This document shows, piece by piece, positions 28,631-39,585 of a DNA stretch of 64,000 bases. Source of the stretch: Massilia sp. TS11. Lineage in GTDB: Bacteria; Pseudomonadota; Gammaproteobacteria; Burkholderiales; Burkholderiaceae_D. Every line of letters begins with the position of its first letter. Position 1 is the stretch's first letter. The stretch spans positions 310,001 to 374,000 of the forward strand of contig NZ_JAKLTS010000003.1 in assembly GCF_022012445.1 (NCBI RefSeq), in the 5' to 3' direction. The notes under the pieces are model-generated. The model did not search any database. It saw only the letters and a program-made list of their open reading frames with translations, and had not been told where the DNA came from. The translations under genes and the position numbers were made by a program.

Positions 28631-31209
28631 ACTTTCAGGACTTCGATCAGTTCGGTTTCAAACTGCAATTGGGTGCGGGGATTGTTCAGGGCGCTGCCGT
28701 CGACCAGGAACACGTCTTCGACGCGCTCGCCCAGGGTCATGACCTTGGCGGTGTGCAGGTTGATGCGGTAGCGGTTGAGTACATTGGCAACTGCGTACAG
28801 CAGGCCGGTGCGGTCGTTGGCGACGATCGACAGCAGGTAGTACTGGCCACGTTCGTCGGGGCGCAGATCGACCGTCGGCGTGATCGGGAAGGTGCGCGAC
28901 AGGCGCGACAGGCGTCCGCGCGTCGGCGGCGTCAGCGGCGCCTGCGACTGCAGCACGGCACTCAGCTCATGTTCGATCAGGCTGATGATGTCGCGGTAAT
29001 TCTTCGAAAAACTGGCCTCGGTCACGAGAAAGCTGTCGAGGCCGTAGCCGTGCCGCGTCGTGTGGATCTTGGCGTCGAGAATGCTGAAGTTCTTGCGGTC
29101 GAAATAGCTGCAGATGCGCGCGAACAGATCGGGCTGGTCGGGCGTGTAGACGGCTACCTGCAGGCCTTCGCCAATCGGTGCGAGCCGGCATTTGACCAGC
29201 GGCGTCGGGGTGTCGACCTGCTGGTAGAAGCAGCGCGCGTGCCAGGCGATGTCGGCGGCGTCGTGGCGCAGGAAGTAGGCGACGTCGAGCTGCTTCCACA
29301 GCGCTTCGTGGGCGTGCGCATCGAGGCCGAACAGGCGCAGCGTGGCGATCGCCTCGGCCTGGCGGTTCTTCAGCTCGCGGTCGGCCGACGGCTGCTCGCC
29401 GCCGAGCACGCGCAGAGTCATCCGGTACAGGTCTTCCAGCAGCTTGGCCTTCCAGGCGTTCCAGACCTTGGGGCTGGTGCCGCGGATATCGGCCACCGTC
29501 AGCAGGTACAGGGCCGTCAGGTGGCGCTCGTCGCGCACGGTGCGGGCGAAGGCGGCGATCACGTCGGGGTCGGACAGGTCCTGCTTCTGGGCCACGGTGG
29601 ACATGGTCAGGTGCTGCTCGACCAGGAAGGTGACGAGGGCGCTGTCCTCGGTGCTCAGGCCGTGGTCGCGGCAGAACTCGGCCGCATCGACGGCGCCGAG
29701 CTTGGAGTGGTCGCCGCCGCGGCCTTTGCCGATGTCATGGAACAGGGCGGCCAGATAGAGCAGCCAGGGCTGGGCGAAATTGGCCATCAGCTGGCTGCAG
29801 AACGGGTACTCGTGCGCGTGCTCGCTCATCGTGAAGCGCCGCACGTTGCGCACCACCATCATGATGTGCTGGTCGACGGTGTATACATGAAACAAATCGT
29901 GTTGCATCTGTCCGACGATGCGCCGGAAGGCCGGGATGTAGCGGCCCAGAATCGACAGATTATTCATGCGCCGCAGCGCGTGCAGGATGCCTTGCGGCGC
30001 CTGCATGATCTGCAGGAACAGCTGCTTGTTGACGGGGTCCTCGCGGAAATCCACATCCATGTGGAAGCGCGCATGCCAGAGCGCGCGCATGGTGCGGGCC
30101 GTCATCTCCTTGATATCGGGCCGCTGGGTCATCAGCAGGAAGACTTCGAGCAGGGCCGACGGGTATTTCTCGAACACGTCTTCGCTGGCCATGTCGATGA
30201 AGCCGTTGATCTCGTTGAAACGGGCATTGATCGGCTTGGGCACGGCCGGCTGCGGGAACAGCCAGGCTTCGATGTTCTGCAGCAGGATGGTGTTGAGCTG
30301 ATAGACGGTCTTGGCGGCCCAGTAGTAGCGCTGCATCAGGTATTCGCTGGCGCGCCGCATGTTCGGGCCGCTGCCGGTCGCGCTCAGGCCGAGGGTTTCG
30401 GCAATCGGCGTCTGGATGTCGAACAGCAGCCGGTCCTCGCGCCGGTTGGCCTGCAGGTGCAGGCGGATGCGGATGTCCTTGAAGGCGCGCTCTTTTTCCA
30501 TCAGCTGGCGCGCCTCGGTGCGCGTGATCAGGCCGCGCGTGGCGAGGCTGGCCCAGCTGTTGCCGAGGCCGGCCGCCTTGGCCACCCATAGGATCACTTG
30601 CAGGTCGCGCAGGCCGCCCGGGCTTTCCTTGCAGTTCGGCTCGAGAGAAAACGGCGTGTCCTCGTACTTGACGTGGCGCTGGCGCATTTCCGAGGTCTTG
30701 GCGTGGAAGAAGGCCTGCGGGTTCAGGGCCGCGTGGTAGCGCTCCTGCAGCTGGGCGAACAGGGGCAGGCTGCCGGTGATCAGGCGCGCTTCCAGCAAGC
30801 TGGTCTGGACGGTGATGTCGGCCGCCGATTCGCTCAGGCATTCGTCCACCGTGCGGATGCTGTGGCCGACGTCCAGTCCCAGATCCCACAGCAGCTGGAC
30901 GAAATCTTCGAGCTTGCCGGTGGTGGCCGCGTCGGGCGCTTGGCCGAGCAGTACGAGGACATCGACATCGGAAAACGGGAACAGTTCGCCGCGCCCGTAG
31001 CCGCCCACGGCCACCAGGGCCGCATTGGCGGGCAGGCCGGCCTGCTGCCAGGCCGAGGTGAGCGCCATGTCGACGCTCTGGCGCAGCCCGCGCAGCAGTT
31101 TCTCCGGCTTGCCGTCCTCGCGGAACAGGGCGAACAGATGCTGGCGGTCGGCCTTGAGCTGTTGCTTGAGCTGATCGCGCAGTGCGGGCTTGGGCGCGGG
31201 CAGCGTCAT
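28627..31209 (-). CDS. glnD: PII uridylyltransferase / uridylyl-removing enzyme
   Basis: 860-residue bifunctional nitrogen sensor that uridylylates PII at low glutamine and de-uridylylates it at high glutamine. Nucleotidyltransferase motif GGYGRGELFPFSDVD (69-83), a central HD domain (ALFHDIGKGRGGDHS), and two C-terminal ACT domains that bind glutamine. Full family length. It lies 2 bases after the map stop and overlaps the rluF-like start, in an operon on the minus strand. Confidence 0.97.
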   Translation of the reverse strand: MTLPAPKPALRDQLKQQLKADRQHLFALFREDGKPEKLLRGLRQSVDMALTSAWQQAGLPANAALVAVGGYGRGELFPFSDVDVLVLLGQAPDAATTGKLEDFVQLLWDLGLDVGHSIRTVDECLSESAADITVQTSLLEARLITGSLPLFAQLQERYHAALNPQAFFHAKTSEMRQRHVKYEDTPFSLEPNCKESPGGLRDLQVILWVAKAAGLGNSWASLATRGLITRTEARQLMEKERAFKDIRIRLHLQANRREDRLLFDIQTPIAETLGLSATGSGPNMRRASEYLMQRYYWAAKTVYQLNTILLQNIEAWLFPQPAVPKPINARFNEINGFIDMASEDVFEKYPSALLEVFLLMTQRPDIKEMTARTMRALWHARFHMDVDFREDPVNKQLFLQIMQAPQGILHALRRMNNLSILGRYIPAFRRIVGQMQHDLFHVYTVDQHIMMVVRNVRRFTMSEHAHEYPFCSQLMANFAQPWLLYLAALFHDIGKGRGGDHSKLGAVDAAEFCRDHGLSTEDSALVTFLVEQHLTMSTVAQKQDLSDPDVIAAFARTVRDERHLTALYLLTVADIRGTSPKVWNAWKAKLLEDLYRMTLRVLGGEQPSADRELKNRQAEAIATLRLFGLDAHAHEALWKQLDVAYFLRHDAADIAWHARCFYQQVDTPTPLVKCRLAPIGEGLQVAVYTPDQPDLFARICSYFDRKNFSILDAKIHTTRHGYGLDSFLVTEASFSKNYRDIISLIEHELSAVLQSQAPLTPPTRGRLSRLSRTFPITPTVDLRPDERGQYYLLSIVANDRTGLLYAVANVLNRYRINLHTAKVMTLGERVEDVFLVDGSALNNPRTQLQFETELIEVLKV

Positions 31210-31211
31210 GC

Positions 31212-32033
31212 TCAGGCCGCCGCTTGGCTACCCGTGATGAAGGCCGGCGGCGGCGGCGAGCCGGCCGACAGGGTCAGCACTTCGTAGCCGGTCTCGGTGA
31301 CCAGCACCGTGTGCTCCCATTGGGCGGACAGGCTGCGGTCCTTGGTTTTGATGGTCCAGCCGTCGTTCATTTCGCGGATCTCGCGGCGGCCGGCATTGAT
31401 CATCGGCTCGATTGTGAAGATCATGCCGGGCTTGAGCACTTCGCCCGTGTTCGGCTGGCCGTAGTGCAGAATCTGCGGTTCCTCGTGGAAGACTTTGCCG
31501 ATGCCGTGGCCGCAGAACTCGCGCACGACCGAGAAGCCGTGCTTGTGCGCGTGCTGCTGGATGGCCCAGCCGATATCGCCCAGGCGCTTGCCCGGCTTGA
31601 CCTGGGCGATGCCCAGCCACATGCATTCGTAGGTGATGTCGGACAGGCGCTTGGCCAGCAGCGAAGGCTCGCCGATCAGGAACATGCGGCTGTTGTCGCC
31701 GTGGTAGCCATCCTTGATGACGGTAATGTCAAGATTGACGATGTCGCCATTTTTGAGCACCTTGTCGCCCGGGATGCCGTGGCAGATGACGTCGTTGACC
31801 GAGGTGCAGATGGCCTTGGGGTAGGGCGTGTAGCCAGGCGGGCAGTAGTTGAGCGGGGCGGGAATCGTGCCTTGCACCTTTTCCATGTATTCGTGGCACA
31901 GGCGGTCGAGCTCGCCGGTGGTCACGCCGGCCTTGACGAAGGGGGTGATGTAGTCCAGCACCTCGGAACCGAGGCGGCCGGCCAGGCGCATGCCTTCGAT
32001 GTCGGCGGGGGTTTTGATGGAGATATCAGACAT
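31212..32033 (-). CDS. map: methionine aminopeptidase type I
   Basis: 273-residue dinuclear metallopeptidase removing the initiator Met. The pita-bread metal ligands are in the expected segments: NLDITVIKDGYHGDNSRMF (two Asp), FCGHGIGKVFHEEPQI (His) and GMIFTIEPMIN (Glu), with a Glu near the C-terminus (QWEHTVLVTETG). Divergent from rpsB, the classic map/rpsB arrangement. Confidence 0.97.
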   Translation of the reverse strand: MSDISIKTPADIEGMRLAGRLGSEVLDYITPFVKAGVTTGELDRLCHEYMEKVQGTIPAPLNYCPPGYTPYPKAICTSVNDVICHGIPGDKVLKNGDIVNLDITVIKDGYHGDNSRMFLIGEPSLLAKRLSDITYECMWLGIAQVKPGKRLGDIGWAIQQHAHKHGFSVVREFCGHGIGKVFHEEPQILHYGQPNTGEVLKPGMIFTIEPMINAGRREIREMNDGWTIKTKDRSLSAQWEHTVLVTETGYEVLTLSAGSPPPPAFITGSQAAA

Positions 32034-32105
32034 GGGGGCTCGCTGGTAGCAAATCGTTCAATAGACGGATTATAGCCGACCCAGAGGGCGTACGTGGGGC
32101 ATTCC

Positions 32106-32135
32106 TTGCCAAAGACCGGTGGTCCATAGTAGAAT
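32106..32135 (+). promoter_or_regulatory. sigma-70 promoter of rpsB-tsf
   Basis: TTGCCA (32106-32111), 18-base spacer, TAGAAT (32130-32135). This leaves a leader of about 110 bases before the rpsB ATG, room for S2 autoregulation as known for rpsB leaders. The 219-bp map-rpsB gap holds no other feature that could be named. Confidence 0.6.
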
Positions 32136-32252
32136 CTCGGGTTGCTTGGATAGCTATCCCTGCAATGCTACTTTTTGTAAATCGCGAATCCGGTCGCATA
32201 GGGTGCCTGAATGGTGACTGACCGGATTCCAGACCCAACCCTGGAGAACAGT

Positions 32253-33002
32253 ATGTCCGTCACGATGCGTGAAATGCTCGAAGCCGGTGTCCACTTTGGC
32301 CACCAAACCCGTTTCTGGAACCCGAAGATGGGTCCGTACATCTTTGGTCATCGCAACAAGATCCACATCATCAACCTGGAAAAAACCATGGCGATGTATC
32401 AGGATGCGATGAAAGCCATCAAGCAAGTTGCTGCTCAGCGCGGCACCATCCTGATGGTCGGCACCAAGCGTCAAGCGCGCGACATCATTGCCGCTGAAGC
32501 GCAGCGCGCCGGCGTGCCCTTCGTGGACCAGCGTTGGCTGGGCGGCATGCTGACCAACTTCAAGACCATCAAGACCTCGCTCAAGCGTCTGAAAGACATG
32601 GAAGCCGCCGTGGAAGACGGTTCGGTCTCCAAGCTGTCGAAAAAAGAAGCCCTGATGTTCACCCGTGAACTGGCCAAGCTGCAGAAATCGATCGGCGGCA
32701 TCAAGGACATGGGCGGCATCCCCGACGCCATCTTCGTGGTGGACGTGGGCTACCACAAAGGCGCCGTGACCGAAGCTGGCAAACTGGGCATCCCCGTGAT
32801 CGGTGTGGTCGATACCAACCACTCGCCGGAAGGTGTGCAGTACGTCATCCCGGGTAACGATGACTCGTCGAAAGCCATCACCCTGTACGCCCGCGGCGTG
32901 GCTGACGCCATCCTGGAAGGCCGTGCCAACGCCGCCAAGGAAATCGTCGAAGCCGTCAAAGCATCGGGCGACGACTTCGTGGAAGTGTCCGAGAACGCCT
33001 AA
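32253..33002 (+). CDS. rpsB: 30S ribosomal protein S2
   Basis: 249-residue S2, essential for loading S1 on the 30S subunit. Typical start [20 protein letters not shown] and signature [34 protein letters not shown] conserved. ATG 32253 has GGAGA about 8 bases upstream; an earlier in-frame start is rejected. Codon use is strongly biased as for highly expressed genes. Followed by an attenuator-like region, then tsf. Confidence 0.98.
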   Translation: MSVTMREMLEAGVHFGHQTRFWNPKMGPYIFGHRNKIHIINLEKTMAMYQDAMKAIKQVAAQRGTILMVGTKRQARDIIAAEAQRAGVPFVDQRWLGGMLTNFKTIKTSLKRLKDMEAAVEDGSVSKLSKKEALMFTRELAKLQKSIGGIKDMGGIPDAIFVVDVGYHKGAVTEAGKLGIPVIGVVDTNHSPEGVQYVIPGNDDSSKAITLYARGVADAILEGRANAAKEIVEAVKASGDDFVEVSENA

Positions 33003-33010
33003 TGCAGACT

Positions 33011-33067
33011 GGCGGGCTGCGGCCCGCCCTGCGCGAAAAGGGGTAGCAGTCGCTGTCCCTTTTTTTT
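33011..33067 (+). terminator. attenuator-like hairpins between rpsB and tsf
   Basis: Hairpin GGCGGGC (33011-33017)/GCCCGCC (33022-33028), then AAAAGGG (33036-33042) pairing with CCCTTTT (33057-33063) and a run of T to 33067. This probably gives partial termination between rpsB and tsf. Confidence 0.55.
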
Positions 33068-33105
33068 AAGCCGAATACGCGAATTAACGATTTAGGAGAA
33101 TACAG

Positions 33106-34020
33106 ATGGCAGCTATTACTGCAGCAATGGTGGGCGAACTGCGCGCCAAGACCGACGCCCCGATGATGGAGTGCAAAAAAGCCCTGACCGAAGCCGACGG
33201 CGACATGGCCAAGGCCGAAGAGATCCTGCGTGTCAAGCTGGGCGGCAAGGCTGCCAAGGCTTCGGCCCGCGTGACCGCGGAAGGTGTGGTCGCCGCCGCC
33301 ATCAATGGCAGCGTCGGCGCCCTGGTTGAAGTCAACTCGGAAACCGACTTCGTGGCCAAGAACGACGACTTCCTGGCCATGGCCAGCCTGGCCGCCAAGC
33401 TGGTCGCCGAGCACAACCCGGCCGACCTGGCCGCCCTCGGCGCTCTGCCGGCCGGCAATGGTCAGACCCTGGAAGAAGTGCGCGCCGCCCTGGTCGGCAA
33501 GATCGGTGAGAACATGTCCTTCCGCCGCTTCAAGCGCTTCGAAACCACCGGCAAGCTGGCTTCCTACCTGCACGGCACCAAGATCGGCGTGATCGTCGAA
33601 TTCGACGGCGCCGACGAGCAAGTCGGTAAAGACGTCGCCATGCACGTGGCCGCCATGAAACCGGTGTCGCTGTCGGCTGAACAAGTGCCGGCCGACCTGA
33701 TCGAAAAAGAGCGCTCGGTCGCCGCCGCCAAAGCCAAGGAAGACGCCGACAAGGCCGTCGCCGAAGGCAAGCAGCCGCAATCGGCCGAGATCGTCGCCAA
33801 ACGTATCGACGGCGCCGTCGCCAAGTACCTGAAAGAAGTCTCGCTGCTGAACCAGGCTTTCGTGAAGAACGACAAGCAGACCATCGAGCAGATGCTCAAA
33901 GCCAACAACGCCGCGGTGAAATCCTTCACCCTGTACGTGGTGGGCGAGGGCATCGAGAAGAAAGTCGACGACTTTGCTGCTGAAGTGGCCGCGCAAATGG
34001 CCGCTTCGAAGCAAGCGTAA
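33106..34020 (+). CDS. tsf: translation elongation factor Ts
   Basis: 304-residue nucleotide exchange factor for EF-Tu. N-terminal UBA-like segment ([38 protein letters not shown]) and the TDFVAKN signature. AGGAGA upstream of ATG 33106. Second gene of the rpsB-tsf pair, ended by an intrinsic terminator. Confidence 0.98.
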   Translation: MAAITAAMVGELRAKTDAPMMECKKALTEADGDMAKAEEILRVKLGGKAAKASARVTAEGVVAAAINGSVGALVEVNSETDFVAKNDDFLAMASLAAKLVAEHNPADLAALGALPAGNGQTLEEVRAALVGKIGENMSFRRFKRFETTGKLASYLHGTKIGVIVEFDGADEQVGKDVAMHVAAMKPVSLSAEQVPADLIEKERSVAAAKAKEDADKAVAEGKQPQSAEIVAKRIDGAVAKYLKEVSLLNQAFVKNDKQTIEQMLKANNAAVKSFTLYVVGEGIEKKVDDFAAEVAAQMAASKQA

Positions 34021-34025
34021 AGAAA

Positions 34026-34049
34026 GCGGGCCGCAAGGCCCGTTTTTTT
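34026..34049 (+). terminator. intrinsic terminator after tsf
   Basis: Stem GCGGGCC (34026-34032), loop GCAA, GGCCCGT and seven T's to 34049. Confidence 0.85.
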
Positions 34050-34106
34050 AAGGGCGGGGCCTCCCGCCCGGTTTCACCCTTCATCCAGCCAACCAGGAGC
34101 CCATCC

Positions 34107-34823
34107 ATGACCAAGCCTGCCTACAAACGTGTACTTCTGAAACTGTCCGGCGAAGCGCTGATGGGTGAGGATGCTTACGGCATCAACCGCGGCACGATCG
34201 AGCGCATGGTCAAGGACGTGGCCGAGGTGGCGCAGCTGGGCGTGGAAGTGGCCGTGGTCATCGGCGGCGGCAACATCTTCCGCGGTGTGGCCCCGGGCGC
34301 CCAGGGCATGGACCGCGCCACCGCCGACTACATGGGCATGCTGGCCACCGTGATGAACGCCCTCGCGCTGGCCGACGCCATGCGCCATGTGGGCGTGACG
34401 GCACGCGTGATGTCGGCCATTGCCATCGAGCAGGTGGTCGAGCCCTATGTGCGTCCCAAGGCCCTGCAGTACCTGGAAGAGGGCAAGGTCGTCATCTTCG
34501 CCGCCGGCACCGGCAATCCCTTCTTCACGACCGATACCGCAGCCGCGCTGCGCGGCTCGGAAATGAGCGCCGAAATCGTGCTCAAGGCCACCAAGGTCGA
34601 CGGTGTGTATACTGCCGATCCGAAGAAGGACCCGAACGCCACCCGCTATGAGAAGATCAGCTTCGATGAAGCCATCGCCAAGCATCTGCAGGTGATGGAC
34701 GCGACCGCCTTCGCGCTGTGCCGCGATCAGAAACTGCCGATCAAGGTGTTCTCCATCGTCAAACCGGGCGCCCTCAAGCGGGTCGTCATGGGCGAAGATG
34801 AAGGTACACTGGTGCACGTTTAA
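34107..34823 (+). CDS. pyrH: UMP kinase
   Basis: 238-residue hexameric UMP kinase of the amino-acid-kinase fold. [13 protein letters not shown] binds ATP phosphates, [11 protein letters not shown] and [19 protein letters not shown] are family signatures. It opens the pyrH-frr-uppS-cdsA-dxr-rseP-bamA series; AACCAGGAG lies before the ATG. Confidence 0.98.
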   Translation: MTKPAYKRVLLKLSGEALMGEDAYGINRGTIERMVKDVAEVAQLGVEVAVVIGGGNIFRGVAPGAQGMDRATADYMGMLATVMNALALADAMRHVGVTARVMSAIAIEQVVEPYVRPKALQYLEEGKVVIFAAGTGNPFFTTDTAAALRGSEMSAEIVLKATKVDGVYTADPKKDPNATRYEKISFDEAIAKHLQVMDATAFALCRDQKLPIKVFSIVKPGALKRVVMGEDEGTLVHV

Positions 34824-34855
34824 CCCAAGAGAATTCCCAGACACAGGAGCAAGCC

Positions 34856-35416
34856 ATGTCTCTCGCTGACGTGAAAAAGAATGCTGAGCAAAAGATGCTC
34901 AAGTCGATCGAGACCCTGAAAACCAACCTGGCCAAGGTGCGTACCGGCCGTGCCCACGTGGGCATCCTCGACCATGTGACGGTCGACTATTACGGCACCC
35001 CGACCCCGCTGTCGGGCGTGGCCAACCTGACCCTGCTGGACGCCCGCACGATCGGCGTGCAGCCGTGGGAAAAGAAAATGCTGGCCCCGATTGAGAAAGC
35101 CATCCGCGAGTCGGACCTGGGCCTGAACCCGGCCACCGTCGGCGAACTGATCCGCGTGCCGACCCCGCCGCTGACCGAAGAACGCCGCAAGGAAATGGTC
35201 AAGCTGGTCAAGAGCGAAGGCGAGGACGCCAAGGTGGCGATCCGCAATATCCGCCGCGACGCCAATGAACAGGCCAAGAAGATGGTGAAGGACAAGGCCT
35301 GCTCGGAAGACGACGAGCGCCGTTCGAACGATGACATCCAGAAGCTGACCGACAAGTTTGTCGCCGAAATCGACAAAGTCATCGCCGAAAAAGAAAAGGA
35401 TGTGCTGACCGTCTGA
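34856..35416 (+). CDS. frr: ribosome recycling factor
   Basis: 186-residue RRF, which with EF-G splits post-termination ribosomes. Typical three-helix-bundle sequence with [15 protein letters not shown] and the C-terminal [27 protein letters not shown] before ATG 34856. 32 bp after pyrH. Confidence 0.98.
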   Translation: MSLADVKKNAEQKMLKSIETLKTNLAKVRTGRAHVGILDHVTVDYYGTPTPLSGVANLTLLDARTIGVQPWEKKMLAPIEKAIRESDLGLNPATVGELIRVPTPPLTEERRKEMVKLVKSEGEDAKVAIRNIRRDANEQAKKMVKDKACSEDDERRSNDDIQKLTDKFVAEIDKVIAEKEKDVLTV

Positions 35417-35429
35417 GGCCAGCCCTTTT

Positions 35430-36182
35430 ATGATTTTCAAGAGTTCGACTGCGGACGTGCCCGAGGTGACGCGGGTGCCGCGCCACCTCGCCATCATCAT
35501 GGATGGCAATGGACGCTGGGCCACCAAGCGGCTGCTGCCGCGCGTGGCCGGCCACATGAAGGGGGTGGAGGCCGTCCGCACCATCGTCGAAGCCTGCGTG
35601 CAGCGCGGCATCGGCTACCTGACCCTGTTTGCGTTTTCGTCGGAAAACTGGCGCCGGCCCGAGGAGGAAGTCTCCCTGCTGATGCGCCTGTTTGTCACGG
35701 CCCTCGAGCGCGAGGTCGTGAAGATGCACGCCAATAACATCCGCCTCAAGGTCGTTGGCGACCTCAGCCGTTTCTCGGCCGAGCTGCAGCGCCTGATCGC
35801 CGAGGCCGAGCGCAAAACCGCGAACAATACGGGTCTGACCGTGACCGTCTGCGCCAACTACGGCGGGCGCTGGGACATCACCCAGGCCGCCAGCAAGATG
35901 GTGGCGGCCAACCCGGGCGTGCACGACTACACCGAGGACATGCTGGCGCCGCATCTGGCCATGGCCTATGCGCCCGAGCCCGATCTGTTCATCCGCACCG
36001 GAGGCGAACAGCGCATTTCCAATTACCTGCTGTGGCAGCTCGCTTACACCGAGCTCTACTTCACCGACACCTATTGGCCGGATTTCGATGGCGCCGCGCT
36101 CGACGCCGCCATCGCATCCTACCAGCAGCGCGAGCGGCGCTTCGGCCGCACCAGCGCCCAGCTTGCCGGGGACCCGAACTGA
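35430..36182 (+). CDS. uppS: undecaprenyl diphosphate synthase
   Basis: 250-residue cis-prenyltransferase making the C55 lipid carrier for peptidoglycan and polysaccharides. Signature [13 protein letters not shown] (catalytic Asp), [13 protein letters not shown] and [19 protein letters not shown]. The stop shares one base with the cdsA start. Confidence 0.97.
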   Translation: MIFKSSTADVPEVTRVPRHLAIIMDGNGRWATKRLLPRVAGHMKGVEAVRTIVEACVQRGIGYLTLFAFSSENWRRPEEEVSLLMRLFVTALEREVVKMHANNIRLKVVGDLSRFSAELQRLIAEAERKTANNTGLTVTVCANYGGRWDITQAASKMVAANPGVHDYTEDMLAPHLAMAYAPEPDLFIRTGGEQRISNYLLWQLAYTELYFTDTYWPDFDGAALDAAIASYQQRERRFGRTSAQLAGDPN

Positions 36183-37018
36183 TGCTGAAAACGCGTGTGA
36201 TCACGGCCCTGGGCCTGCTGGCCATTCTGCTGCCTATCCTTTACCTGCACCATACGCTGGCGTTTGCCGTGGTCGTGACGGCTCTGTTCGGCGCGGCCGT
36301 GTGGGAAACCATGCGCCTGTTCCGTCCCGAGCAGGACACGCCCCTCATGGGGGTGATCAATTTCGCGCTGGCCGCGGCCTTCTTCGTCTACGTCGGCTTT
36401 CTGCATCCGAGCAATCCGCAGTTCGCGATGGGCCTGGCCGCTTTCCTTTGGCTGATGAAGTTCACGCCCTCGCTGGCGATTGGCCTGCCGGCCTTCAAGA
36501 GCTTCGCCAATACGCTGCTGAGCATCTTCTATTTCTTCGCCCTGGTCGGCTGCTTCCTCGCCATCATCGCCCTGTTCCAGCATTCCTCGCTGTACCTGTT
36601 GTCGGTGATGGTGATCGTGTGGGCGGCTGACATCGGCGCCTATTTCTCCGGCAAGGCTTTCGGCAAGCGCAAGCTGGCCCCGTCTATCTCGCCGGGCAAG
36701 TCCTGGGAAGGCGCGATCGGCGGCCTGCTGATCGTGCTGGTGCTGGCCGTCGCGACCGTGCTGTTCGGCGGCACGCTGCTGGCCGACAGTTTCGTGGTCC
36801 GCCTGCAGGCGGCCTGGGGCTGGATCGGCCTGGTTGGCGTACTCAGCCTGCTGGTGGCGTTTTCGGTCGCCGGCGACCTGTTCGAATCCCAGCTCAAGCG
36901 CCGCGCCGGCCGCAAGGACAGCAGCAGTCTGCTGCCCGGCCACGGTGGCGTGCTGGACCGTATCGATGCCCTGATTCCCGTGCTTCCTATGGCGGCCCTG
37001 ATCACGACCTGGCTCTAA
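36182..37018 (+). CDS. cdsA: phosphatidate cytidylyltransferase
   Basis: 278-residue integral membrane enzyme making CDP-diacylglycerol from phosphatidate and CTP. Several membrane segments; C-terminal signature [19 protein letters not shown] followed by [16 protein letters not shown] 36182 overlaps the uppS stop by one base (TGATG). A longer upstream frame overlapping uppS is rejected. Next to dxr by 16 bp. Confidence 0.96.
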   Translation: MLKTRVITALGLLAILLPILYLHHTLAFAVVVTALFGAAVWETMRLFRPEQDTPLMGVINFALAAAFFVYVGFLHPSNPQFAMGLAAFLWLMKFTPSLAIGLPAFKSFANTLLSIFYFFALVGCFLAIIALFQHSSLYLLSVMVIVWAADIGAYFSGKAFGKRKLAPSISPGKSWEGAIGGLLIVLVLAVATVLFGGTLLADSFVVRLQAAWGWIGLVGVLSLLVAFSVAGDLFESQLKRRAGRKDSSSLLPGHGGVLDRIDALIPVLPMAALITTWL

Positions 37019-37034
37019 GCGCAGGAGCAAGACC

Positions 37035-38216
37035 ATGCAACGCATCACCATTCTTGGCGCCACTGGCTCCATCGGCGTGTCCACGCTCGACGTCATCGCC
37101 CGCCACCCCGACCGTTTTCAAGTCTTTGCCCTGACCGCCCACGGGCGCGTGGCCGAACTGGCGGCGCAGTGCGCGCGCTTCCGGCCCCAGCACGCCGTGG
37201 TCGGCAGCGCCGACGCGGCCCTGCAGCTGACGCGCCTGCTGCGCGAGAGGGGCGTGCACACCGAAGTCAGCTACGGCGAAGCGGCCCTGTGCGCCGTCTC
37301 GGCCAGCGACCACACGGATACCGTGATGGCGGCCATCGTCGGCGCAGCCGGTCTGGCCCCGACCCTGGCCGCGGCGCGCGCCGGCAAGAAAGTGCTGCTG
37401 GCGAACAAGGAGGCACTGGTCATGTCGGGCCAGCTGTTCATGGACACGGTGGCGGCCCACGGCGCGACGCTGCTGCCGATCGACAGCGAACACAATGCCA
37501 TCTTCCAGTGCCTGCCGGCCAATTACGTGCGCGAACCCCTGGCCGCCGGCGTGGCCAAGATCCTGCTGACGGCCTCGGGCGGCCCGTTCCGCACCCGCAG
37601 CCTCGACAGTCTGGAAGCCGTGACCCCGGACGAAGCTTGCAAGCATCCGAACTGGAGCATGGGGCGCAAGATTTCGGTCGACTCCGCTACGATGATGAAC
37701 AAGGGCCTCGAAGTGATCGAGGCGCACTGGCTGTTCGGCGCCGGCGCGGACCAGATCGAAGTCGTGATCCACCCGCAGTCGGTGATCCACTCGATGGTGT
37801 CTTACACGGACGGCTCGGTCATTGCCGAACTCGGCAACCCCGATATGCGCACCCCGATTGCGCACGCGCTGTCCTTCCCCGAGCGCATCGCCTCCGGCGT
37901 GGCCCAGCTCGACCTGACCCAGATCGGCAGCCTGCAGTTCGAGCAGCCCGACCTGGCGCGCTTCCCCTGTCTGCGCCTGGCCTTCGAGGCCCTGCGCGCG
38001 GGCGGCACCGCCCCGGCCATCCTGAATGCCGCGAACGAAGTGGCGGTGGCCGCCTTCCTCGATCTGCGCATCGGTTTTCGCGACATCGACCGCGTGATCG
38101 AGGCCGTCATGGCGCGCCTGCCGCATGGCGAGGCCAGCAGCATCGAGGCCGTGCTGGCCCAGGATGCGCTGGCGCGTGAGGCGGCCTTGGCCCAGATCGC
38201 CGGGATCGCACGATGA
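37035..38216 (+). CDS. dxr: 1-deoxy-D-xylulose 5-phosphate reductoisomerase
   Basis: 393-residue NADPH-dependent enzyme of the MEP isoprenoid pathway (DXP to MEP). NADPH-binding start [28 protein letters not shown]; active-site [11 protein letters not shown] and [25 protein letters not shown] before the ATG. The stop overlaps rseP by 4 bases. Confidence 0.98.
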   Translation: MQRITILGATGSIGVSTLDVIARHPDRFQVFALTAHGRVAELAAQCARFRPQHAVVGSADAALQLTRLLRERGVHTEVSYGEAALCAVSASDHTDTVMAAIVGAAGLAPTLAAARAGKKVLLANKEALVMSGQLFMDTVAAHGATLLPIDSEHNAIFQCLPANYVREPLAAGVAKILLTASGGPFRTRSLDSLEAVTPDEACKHPNWSMGRKISVDSATMMNKGLEVIEAHWLFGAGADQIEVVIHPQSVIHSMVSYTDGSVIAELGNPDMRTPIAHALSFPERIASGVAQLDLTQIGSLQFEQPDLARFPCLRLAFEALRAGGTAPAILNAANEVAVAAFLDLRIGFRDIDRVIEAVMARLPHGEASSIEAVLAQDALAREAALAQIAGIAR

Positions 38217-39553
38217 ATCTGCTGCTGACCGTGCTGGCCTTTGTGGCCGCACTGGGGCCGCTGATCCTGTTCCATGAACTGGGGCATTACACGGTGGCGC
38301 GCCTGTGCGGCGTGAAGGTGCTGCGTTTTTCGATTGGCATGGGCAAGGTTGTGTGGTCGCGCCGGCTGGGCAAAGACCAGACCGAATGGGTGCTGTCGGC
38401 CCTGCCGTTGGGCGGCTACGTGAAGATGCTCGACCGGCGCGAGTCGCCCGAGCTGGCCCTGGCGCCCGCCGATGAAGGGCGGGAATTCACCCAGAAAAGC
38501 GTGTGGCAGCGCATCGCCATCGTGGCGGCCGGCCCGCTCGCCAACTTCCTGCTGGCGATCGTGCTGCTGAGCGTGATTTTCATGGTCGGTGTAGCCGAGC
38601 CCGCGACCCGCATCCGCGCGATGGCCGAGAACACCCCGGCCTGGCAGGCCGGCCTGCGCGGCGGCGACCAGATTGTCTCCGTCAATGGCCATCCGGTGCG
38701 GGTCTGGTCCGAACTGCGTTTCCAGCTGGTCCAGGCGGCCCTGGAAAAGGGCGGGGCGCGCATCGAGATCGAGCGTCCCGGTAGCGGCCACTACAGCTAT
38801 GCCTTCGACAGCAGCCAGCTTGCCACCGCCGACCTCGAAAGCGACATCAGCGCCAAGCTGGGCCTGGCCATCGCGCGCCCGCCGGCCGTGCTGACCAAGG
38901 TGCTGCCGGACGGGGCCGCCGCGCGCGCCGGTCTGCGCGAAGGCGACCTGATCGACAGCATCGACGGCGTGCATATGATCGACGGCCTGGCTTTCGTTGA
39001 AACGATCCGCGCCAATCCCGAGCGCGACCTGACCGTGATCGGCATCCGCCAGGGCAGCCCCTTCGCCGTCACCGTGCGGCCCGAGCGCGACCCCAAGGAC
39101 AATGTCGGCCGCATCCGCACCGAAGTCTCCTTGATGCCCGAGATGCTGACCCTGCCGCAGGGCCCGTTCACGGCGCTCGGCCACGCGGCCGGCAAAACCT
39201 GGGATACGAGCGTGCTGACCGTGAAGACGATCGGCAAGATGCTGACCGGCGAAGTCTCCTGGCGCAATGTCACCGGACCGATCACAATTGCCGACTACGC
39301 GGGCCAATCCGCACGCATCGGCCTGGTGCCTTTCCTGAGCTTTATTGCCTTCGTCAGCATCAGTCTGGGAGTGATGAATTTGTTACCAATTCCCGTTCTG
39401 GATGGTGGGCTTTTACTGTATTATTCGCTGGAAGTTTTGACTGGGCGGCCGCTGCCGGAGCGGTTGATCGATCTCGCCCAGCGCGCGGGCCTGGGCCTGC
39501 TGGTAGCGCTGATGGTGCTCGCCGTGTTTAACGACGTGGTCCGATTGCTCTAG
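38213..39553 (+). CDS. rseP: RIP metalloprotease RseP (site-2 protease)
   Basis: 446-residue inner-membrane zinc protease that cleaves anti-sigma factor RseA in the envelope stress response. Zinc motif HELGH (residues 22-26) in the first membrane segment; two PDZ domains in the middle; C-terminal motif [11 protein letters not shown] carrying the third zinc ligand (Asp). ATGA overlap with dxr; bamA follows within a few tens of bases. Confidence 0.97.
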   Translation: MNLLLTVLAFVAALGPLILFHELGHYTVARLCGVKVLRFSIGMGKVVWSRRLGKDQTEWVLSALPLGGYVKMLDRRESPELALAPADEGREFTQKSVWQRIAIVAAGPLANFLLAIVLLSVIFMVGVAEPATRIRAMAENTPAWQAGLRGGDQIVSVNGHPVRVWSELRFQLVQAALEKGGARIEIERPGSGHYSYAFDSSQLATADLESDISAKLGLAIARPPAVLTKVLPDGAAARAGLREGDLIDSIDGVHMIDGLAFVETIRANPERDLTVIGIRQGSPFAVTVRPERDPKDNVGRIRTEVSLMPEMLTLPQGPFTALGHAAGKTWDTSVLTVKTIGKMLTGEVSWRNVTGPITIADYAGQSARIGLVPFLSFIAFVSISLGVMNLLPIPVLDGGLLLYYSLEVLTGRPLPERLIDLAQRAGLGLLVALMVLAVFNDVVRLL

Positions 39554-39585
39554 CGCCTGCGTTTTTGAATTCAATGATTTTGCCG

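Noticed and set aside
28669-30591. 640-codon plus-strand frame opposite glnD
   Set aside because: Shadow of glnD, which has all its domains.
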